Below, in pieces: positions 57,039-64,000 of a DNA stretch of 64,000 nt. Made by a program: the position numbers and the translations under genes. The DNA comes from Coniferiporia sulphurascens. Lineage: Eukaryota > Basidiomycota > Agaricomycetes > Hymenochaetales > Hymenochaetaceae. Numbering within the stretch: the stretch's first letter is position 1; every line of letters begins with the position of its first letter. Below the pieces are notes generated by a model, which made no database searches, was not told the origin of the DNA, and worked only from the letters and a program-made list of their open reading frames with translations. The stretch covers positions 744,001 through 808,000 of the forward strand of contig NBBA01000007.1 of assembly GCA_002794785.1 (NCBI GenBank). Direction: 5' to 3'.

Positions 57039-59156
57039 TGACTTGGAAGCTAGAAGCTAGTAGCAGATAGGACTTTACTTTGTCCCCGCCCGCTGCCCCT
57101 CTTTTTTTACCTGCCCCCGGATGCAGCCAGGGCTGAGTCTAGGTCGCCTGGGCCGCTTTTGACCCCTCGCGGACCGTTGGCCCGTCATACAATCATGTTT
57201 CACCCTCTTACCACCTGTGGTTGGCATGAGGATCCAGCATCGAGTAGCGAGTTCGGGACCAGAACCCCGGAACCAGAATTAAACAACTATATCCGAGTCA
57301 CCGACACCAGAAACAGACGTTTTATCTTCCCCTCCCTCCCGGACGCAGTTAATTCCAACAAATACATACCGGAATCAGCGTTAAATCCCAAGCCACCGCC
57401 GCATGAGCATGAGCCTGAGCATGGGTCTGTTCTTTCATATCAGCCAATCAGCCTGTTTTAGCCCGTTGGCTTGGGAGACTCCCACGGGTAAATAGGAAAA
57501 CTAGCACACATGTACACACGCTAACACGCTTACCCGGCGGGGGGAAAGAGGGGTGGCGCCTGACCCCGCAAACTGCCAGATTGGGACTCGGCCCTGTGCA
57601 GATGATGACGTTGTGAAGAGGCCAAGTGCGTCATCGTCATTGTGTTCGGGTCGCCGCGCTCAGGTGACCCACTGAGAGGCGTCATCGGATTCACGGGATG
57701 CCTTTGTCCTTTCGTAGTCCCCGCAGTGATCGCGTACGGCTCTGAGTCCAGGCTCTCTGCTTGTGCGCGTCCGTTGACGTCTCGTCTGTCGACCTCTCCC
57801 CCTCGTTCCCGTTTAGGCTCCTTCGATGCCGCGTCTTTTTTCCTCTCCCCCTCCCGAGTCCCCACCCTTTCCGCTTCGACGCTTCTTTTTGCAATTTAAC
57901 CCCTTTTCGCTTTCCGGCCTTGAAACCCCCTTCTTCGGGGTCTGTCGGCTTCCGTTGCGCTTTGGTAATTCGCGAGTCCTCCCCCCTCCTGAGGGTCGTG
58001 TGCCCGCCCGCAATCATCGGTTTTTCATGATTTCGCGATTCACAATCGCGGCCGCGGCCGCGGTCGCGGCACGCGATAAGTACTAGTGCTTATGTACTTC
58101 CGCTATCATTTCGTTCGTTCCTTCGTTTCTGTCGTCATCGTTAGATCGCAGCTTCTTCGCATGTTTCGCGAATCCGCCGTATTCCGAATTTCGTATTTCC
58201 CGTTTCGCCGCCGAACAATCAGTATCAATAATCAATAACGCTCAGGGGTTTACCCTTTTTCGCTGTCCCCCTCTTCGTCATCGGTGATCGCGCTCGCACC
58301 TTCGGACGTGCGGGCATGGGACGCGAGACGCGAGACGCGAAGCCTGGACTTCTTTTTTAGACTCTAGGCGCCGCGACCTGACGACCTGACGACTGACGTC
58401 CTTTGTTTCGGCACACGTACTGTACCGTACTGTGCAACCTGATCCTGATCCTCCCACCGTGTCCGTGTTGCGCGTCGCGTCGCATCGCACCGTGGCACTC
58501 GACTCGATTGATTGATCTCCGCGTCCTTTTTTCCCCTTTTACTTTGGGACTTTGGGTTTACACCGTCTCACGGCTTGCCGATTGGCAGAGGGAACTCTGA
58601 TTGAACGCGAACGGGCGGGTGTGGCTGCCACGCACGCACACACACGCACCACGTACTCGGCAGATGAATTGCCTCCCTTCCCAAAGCTAAAACATTATGC
58701 TCTCAAGCTTAAGCTTGGCCCTCCTCCCCCCGGCGGCCATGTCTTTTTAAAGTCCTAATCGTCGCTCGTTCGCCCGTCCGCTCGGCGCTCCACCCCCCAC
58801 GCCCCCACGCCCCCACGCCCCGGAGTTTTAACCTTTTTTTTCTGTACTAGTACTGGTACTGGTACGTGGCGATACGTGACTACGCGTTGGCTGACTGCTT
58901 TTCTGGAAGTTCATACGTGCTGCGTCAATATGTATACCCGAGCCTTGTATTCGATTCGGGGGTTCCTCTCGGGGACGGACACGGACACGGGCGCGGGCAC
59001 GGGTTTAGAAGAGGACTAGTGGCTGGCCGGGGCGACTCCATACGATGCGATGCGATATGGGCTATAATATTGTACTGTATGGAGAGGTCGAACGACGGAA
59101 AGACAAGTCACAAGGTGGGGCGGCGACGCAGATTCCGGGTTCGCAAGAACAAGATA

Positions 59157-59770
59157 TACTTGTGAGCAGTACTGAGCTCCACTCGTCTAGATTTCGGAAC
59201 GCTGTCGATTTTACTTTTTTTGTTTTGTTCTTCTTGTCTCTGCGTTCGAGATACGGTTATATACAGGATTAATTAATATATAGTATATTAATATTGGGTT
59301 CTCTTCACGCCAACATCCAGCATGACTCGGAGGCCCGCACCACCGTGGCTCTCACAACTTTCCGTTGTTCGGTTTTGGTTCCGTTAATAGCGTTAAGCGT
59401 TGTGCCGTTGTGCCTTTCCGTTAGCCGTCCTGCCATTGGCACTGCAGTGCCGATGCTGGTGCTGGTGCTGGAACCAGATCTATTCTCGGGACGTCTCGGC
59501 TCTTTTGCTATCCTCGGAATCGGAGTCGTGAGTCGTGAATCGTGAGTCGTGAGTCGTGAGTCTTGAATCGTGAATCGTGAGTCGTGAATCGTGAATCGTG
59601 AATCGTGAGTCGTGACGTGTCTGGGTTCAAGGGACCAGGGGGGTGAGTGGTGAGTGGTGAGTGGTACGTTCACTTTTAGTACTTTCAACACCTATTTAGT
59701 TATCAATCTCAATTATTGCCTCCGAAGCTGTAAAGTCCAAGCGCATGGCATCGATATACACAATATACAC
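59157..59770. repeat. Tandem segmental duplication, left copy
   Basis: About 610 bases from ACTTGTGAGCAG through GGGTTCTCTT, GGAACCAGATCTATTCTC, a TCGTGAA/TCGTGAG minisatellite (59,523-59,616), GTGTCTGGGTTCAAGGGACC and CTCCGAAGCT. Each landmark recurs in the same order in the right copy. It encodes no recognisable protein. Confidence 0.9.
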
Positions 59771-59776
59771 GTACTG

Positions 59777-60425
59777 TACTTGTAAGCAGTGCTACTCGTC
59801 TAGATTTCAGAACGCCATCCGACTCGGAGCCTGAGTCGGTTCCACTTTTGTGTTTTGTTTTGTTTTGTTCTTCTTTCAAGTTGCCTCTCTCTCAGGCTGC
59901 GCTCTGCGTTCGAGAACCAAGATACGGTTACGGTTACGGTTATACTGTATCATGATGCAGAATTGATATAGTATGTACAGTATATTGGGTTCTCTTTAAG
60001 CAAACTATCTAGCATGAGGCATGAGGCTTTCGCCACCGTGACTCTCTTGGTTTTGATTCCGTTGATGGCGTTGTGGCGTTGTGGCGTCCGTTCCGTAACC
60101 CGTCCTGCCGGTGCTGGTGCTGGTGCTGGTGCTGGTGCTGGAACCAGATCTATTCTCGAGACGTCTCGGCTCTGTTGCTAACCTCGGAATCGGAATCGTG
60201 AGTCGTGAATCGGAGTCGTGAATCGTGAATCGTGAGTCGTGGGTCGTGAGTCGTGAGTCGTGACGTGTCTGGGTTCAAGGGACCAGGGGGGTGAGTGGTG
60301 AGTGGTGAGTGGTGCGTTCACTTTTAGTACTTTTAGCGCCTATTTAGTTAAGTTATCAATATTATTGCCTCCGAAGCTAAAGTCCAAGCATATGGATGGC
60401 ATCGATGATTCGATGATTCGATATA
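59777..60425. repeat. Tandem segmental duplication, right copy
   Basis: About 650 bases starting ACTTGTAAGCAG. It differs from the left copy by substitutions and by repeat-unit number: more GGTGCT units (60,110-60,143 against 59,458-59,471) and a shorter TCGTGAA/TCGTGAG array (60,196-60,264). It also carries a TACGGT triplication near 59,930-59,942. Confidence 0.9.
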
Positions 60426-63400
60426 CAATGACAATGAGCAATGAATAAAGATTGCAGTGATGAGCGCGATTTGAGTATACAGCTTTCCCGTCTCCGAGTC
60501 TTTGAGTCCGAGCCTGGGGTTCAACTCCGACTCCCGACTCCTGATTCCGACTCCGATGCCGAGTCCCGAATCCCGACTCCGAAGCCGAAGCCGAAGCCGA
60601 AGCCGGACCTTTGAGTTCCGTTAATATAAATCTCCCGCCCAGACCAGAGCTCGGGCTCACGGCTCAATAATTAAGTGTGCTGTGTGCTGGGCGTACTTGA
60701 ACGGTGCGGTATAAATGGTGCGGTACCATGACTCGGACTCGGACGTACACGAACTCACTTTGCATACAGATACAGATATGGGTACAAATACAGCCTGCCG
60801 GTGAGTATCTACTATCTCCTTCTTCGACTTCTCCTTCTTCGATTTCTCCCGCTGCACGACTTGAGGTATGCTCATTCCCGAGTCCGCGTCCGCGCGGAGT
60901 CCGACGGTTCTACTGGTACCGCCGTTTGGAGCGAGGCGCGAAGCTTTGCAGTCTTGGCGGCCTTGTGGCGACTCTGACTCGCCGGCGGCTAGTTGGGGGG
61001 TTACGGTGTGGCTGGGAGGTGGGCTCTGCATGGTGGACTGTAAACGGGAAAAACGGAAAGAATTCAGATATTATAGTATATTCACGGCGCTTGTGAATGC
61101 GCCCCGTAGCCAACAAGTTCAAGTTGTATCGTTTTAAGCAGCAGATACTGTTATCGCGTGAGGGGGAACCCGTGAGCGCGCATACAGGGAGTGAAAACTC
61201 TATACAGTACATTACAACAACAACAAATACTAACTTTGAACTTCAATTAGTGGCCGACTGTCAAACTTGAGATACGGAATCGTGTACAAGATAGAGTCCG
61301 ACTCCGGACTCCGGAGGTGTGACCGTTTTCCTCTTTGGCTGGGTTCACTTTTCTGTATCTCCTCCTTCCGTCCGTTCGTTCTTGGCTTCGTGAGCGAGTA
61401 ATTAGGTAGGTTTTACTTTGCGTTGGTCCGCACGACGCGACGCGACGTGGACGATGAGAAGCTTTTACGGCTGTGGGTTGTCAGTGTGCACTGGCACATG
61501 ATCGGTGATGCCAGTACTTCTTGTACTAGTGTGCTTAAGCTTATATCATTATGCGCCGCGCCGTGTTAGCGGGGCTTCACATTTAAGCGAATGAATGAAT
61601 CGAGAGGGGTGTCGTCTTTCCCTTCTCCTTCTTCTTCTTCTTTTGCTGTTGAGTTTGTTTAATGTTTAGCTGTGCGAGGCGACTTGGAGGTCCCCACCTG
61701 ACTTAGGCCGGGTCCAGTGTGAAGTTTGTGCGTCCTGAGTTATGGTTTTTAATTTGTGATTTTTGGTTCACGAATCGAATTTTTTTTTATCGAATCGAAT
61801 CGAGCCGTTCACGCTCCGAGTCACTCATGATTACTGATCAGCTGCAGCGTCTCAGTATTGGACCCAGGGACACGTTGCGTGCTGACGTTGGTGTGTATTA
61901 AAGCGATGGAACTTGAAGCGTAAAGCTGAATCATACGTACGGGCCCGGGAGTCCGGCCCCAAGCCGGCCCGCCCTACGCTTAATTATTTCTGAGTATTTA
62001 ATTTCTCGATTTCTGACCTCCGAGAGTCCGAGTCGTACCGGTATGCCACGTCCGGGTTCTGTTTGACTCTTTGACTCTTTTCCCCCCCCTTTTTTGTGTT
62101 CTAGACCGCGTCTTCTGAGCGTGGGCAGGCGGTCCCGCTGGCCCGCCGGGACGACGTCGATGCCGAGTGCCTGTTTTACGCAGGCTCATTGCTTTTGCCT
62201 TCCTTCTTTTTTTTTTTTGCCTTTTTTCTTTCCTTTCTCTTCTTCCGTGTTTGGCGCCAGTGGCGCTGCAGCTGATTGTGAAACGAGCTTTGTCTGGTTG
62301 TTCGTCTGGTTGTGCGTTTGCTTGTCTGTCTATTTGTCTATTTGTCTGCGTGTCTGTGTGTCTGTGTGTCTGTGTGTCAGTGCGCTGACTCTGCAACTTA
62401 TCCTCTCCGTCCCTCTCTAACGCCGGATCTGCGCCCGCAACTTGAAGTCACCTACCAACAACCCCCGCGCTATGCGCGTATCTCGAATTTTCGAAGCAAG
62501 TACATCTATGTATGTACCGCACCCGAGAGGCTATAGCCGTCTCTAACCGGCCATCGCGAACACAGCGGTGTGAATGTATTAATATGAACGGCTGAGTGTT
62601 GGTACCGCATTACTGTATTGCTGTATTACTGATGTTGATATTGATATTGATACCGGTGCTCGTGCTAGTGATTACTGATGACCGTTAGCGAGTCGGATTA
62701 ATTGCGAGGAGTTCGTAAGTCCGTGAGTGAGTTCGTGAGTTCGTAATGGGTAAGTGCGTAAGCTTACATTGCGACCCAACCCTTCGATCGTCGACCGTGA
62801 CCAATTGCAAGTTCTTCGCCGCCCAGCCGTGAGTGAGTGGGAATGTTTAGTGGTCCGCGTTTCTACTGGGTGGTTGTCGGTGACGCAATAGTGATCTCCG
62901 GCACCCGCGGTTTTCTGCTGTGATGAATTGGTCCAACCGGCGACCAAATGCGTTTTTTTTTTTCGATAAGCCCGACTTGGGAGTGCCAGAGGTGCGAGCC
63001 GCACGACAGACATTGATATTGTAAGTAACGCTGACAGTGGTTTTGTATCGAATTGGGAATTGGAATTGGAATCGGACTCTGCCACGGACACGGACATGAA
63101 TATGACAACGGCGGGCTTCTTATGGGCGGGCCCGGGGTGCACCACACTACGTTGCGTCGCAGGTCTGATTCTTGAAGGGCCCGCAAGTGGGCGCATCATC
63201 TGTTGACTCGCCGCGATAGTGGTGCGTAGTAAGCACGCATTTTGAGCCGGAGTGCCACTGTGATTGCAGAGCTTGAGCTTAAACTTAAGGAGATGATAAC
63301 GCGTCTCCACGGCAAGAAGAATATTGAGCGCATGCTGGATTATCGAGCCGGCCAGTGCGGACAGACGAAAAGATCAAACAATCCATGTGTAATCCGTAGC

Positions 63401-64000
63401 AAAGAGACGAGGCCGTAACCAAAAATATAAACTCCGACGTACAAATCGGGAATTGCGCCACAACAAGCTAAGTAACGAAAACATAGAATTGTGACTAAGA
63501 CTAAAACCAGAACCAGAACCATGACCAGGGTCAGGGTCAGCCTTAGCCCGGCTCCTGAGTGGCTCTACGGCGTTTAATTTGAGAAAGTTGCTGTTGCTGT
63601 TGCTGCCGCTGTAATCTCACTCGCACAGCGCTCGCGATGATGACCGGGGACGCTCGGACTCGGGCTAGTCGCAACTAATCATCTTACTGTGCTGCTGTGA
63701 TTCGCGGATGGGAGCAAGTTGCTTAAGGTAGCCCCGGGGCCTTGGAAATTGAAGCCCTATCTCCCGATTGGTGTGTTTGCGGACAGGGGCCGGCGAGATA
63801 GGAGGTGCGCTTGATTGTTACTTTGCTTTTCTCGCGCAAGTGAATACTACTGTGAAGCTTATTATTTGCAATAGACAATAAAGGGTAAGATCGAACGCCT
63901 GGATCCGATTTCGGAAACGCGAAAGTCTAAAAAAGGTCTGGGTGAGTTGTTTTCGCTCTTTAGGATTAAAAGGCCTCATTAATTAAAATCGTGCAGAGGA
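60426..64000. other. Gene-poor stretch to the window end
   Basis: No convincing gene. Contains a CCGAAG hexamer array (about 60,581-60,604), CTT runs near 61,625, a TGTCTGTGTG run (62,320-62,378) and AGAACC repeats near 63,510. The 212-codon minus frame at 62,672-63,310 has no recognisable domain and is not called. Confidence 0.5.

Larger units (their letters stand above)
50914..59156. other. Gene-poor, repeat-dense stretch
   Basis: No convincing gene. Open frames are short and low-complexity. Many microsatellites, of which the clearest are listed separately. ACTAGT-, GTAC- and TGTACA-type palindromes are frequent throughout. Confidence 0.5.

Noticed and set aside
59928..59943. Telomere-like tandem TACGGT units
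   Set aside because: Only about three units, inside a duplicated internal segment, and not a standard fungal telomere repeat.
62672..63310. 212-codon minus-strand frame
   Set aside because: No recognisable motif and low-complexity Ser/Thr/Arg composition; treated as chance.

Overview
The window looks like fungal DNA, most likely from an agaricomycete (Basidiomycota). The evidence is a WD40-repeat gene with the C-terminal tail usual for basidiomycete NACHT-WD40 (NWD) proteins, an intronless F-box gene of the basidiomycete type, several Ty1/copia elements and a non-LTR element. No bacterial operon, rRNA, tRNA or CRISPR array was recognised.

Region 1 (1-23,020) is a nest of retrotransposons in and around a broken NWD gene. 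A decayed copia element (1 to about 6,139, coding minus) carries three solo LTRs of a second family (about 557 bp, TGTTA...TAACA). Next come two 1,474-bp LTRs of a third family in inverted orientation (6,140-7,613 and 8,330-9,803). They enclose a 716-bp segment that the sequence shows to be inverted: the second half of the first copia LTR and the NWD linker both lie backwards inside it, and the target-site duplications pair crosswise. The ten-repeat WD40 region (9,804-16,752) is split by a second copia element (10,284-15,720) with a perfect duplication. A third copia (17,583-23,015) is full length and has an intact 1,614-codon gag-pol frame, 256-bp LTRs, a polypurine tract and a half-tRNA primer-binding site matching the initiator tRNA-Met anticodon arm.

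Region 2 (23,021-31,300) is ordinary chromosome. It holds a Ser/Thr protein kinase gene broken by at least three frame changes (26,840-28,464, minus) and an intact F-box gene (29,711-31,090, minus).

Region 3 (31,300-47,810 and 50,914-64,000) is gene-poor and GC-rich. It is full of short tandem repeats, hairpin-forming pentanucleotide arrays, homopolymers and one tandem duplication of about 600 bp (59,157-60,425). The only gene candidate seen is a small spliced frame (40,689-41,666, minus). Between its two parts lies a second nest (47,813-50,911): a pogo-like short element holding a 5'-truncated LINE, which itself holds two family-557 solo LTRs and one copia solo LTR.

Across the repeats, paired copies differ almost only by CpG to TpG/CpA changes, and two stop codons of the second copia element are CGA to TGA. 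This points to cytosine methylation and deamination acting on repeats in this genome.
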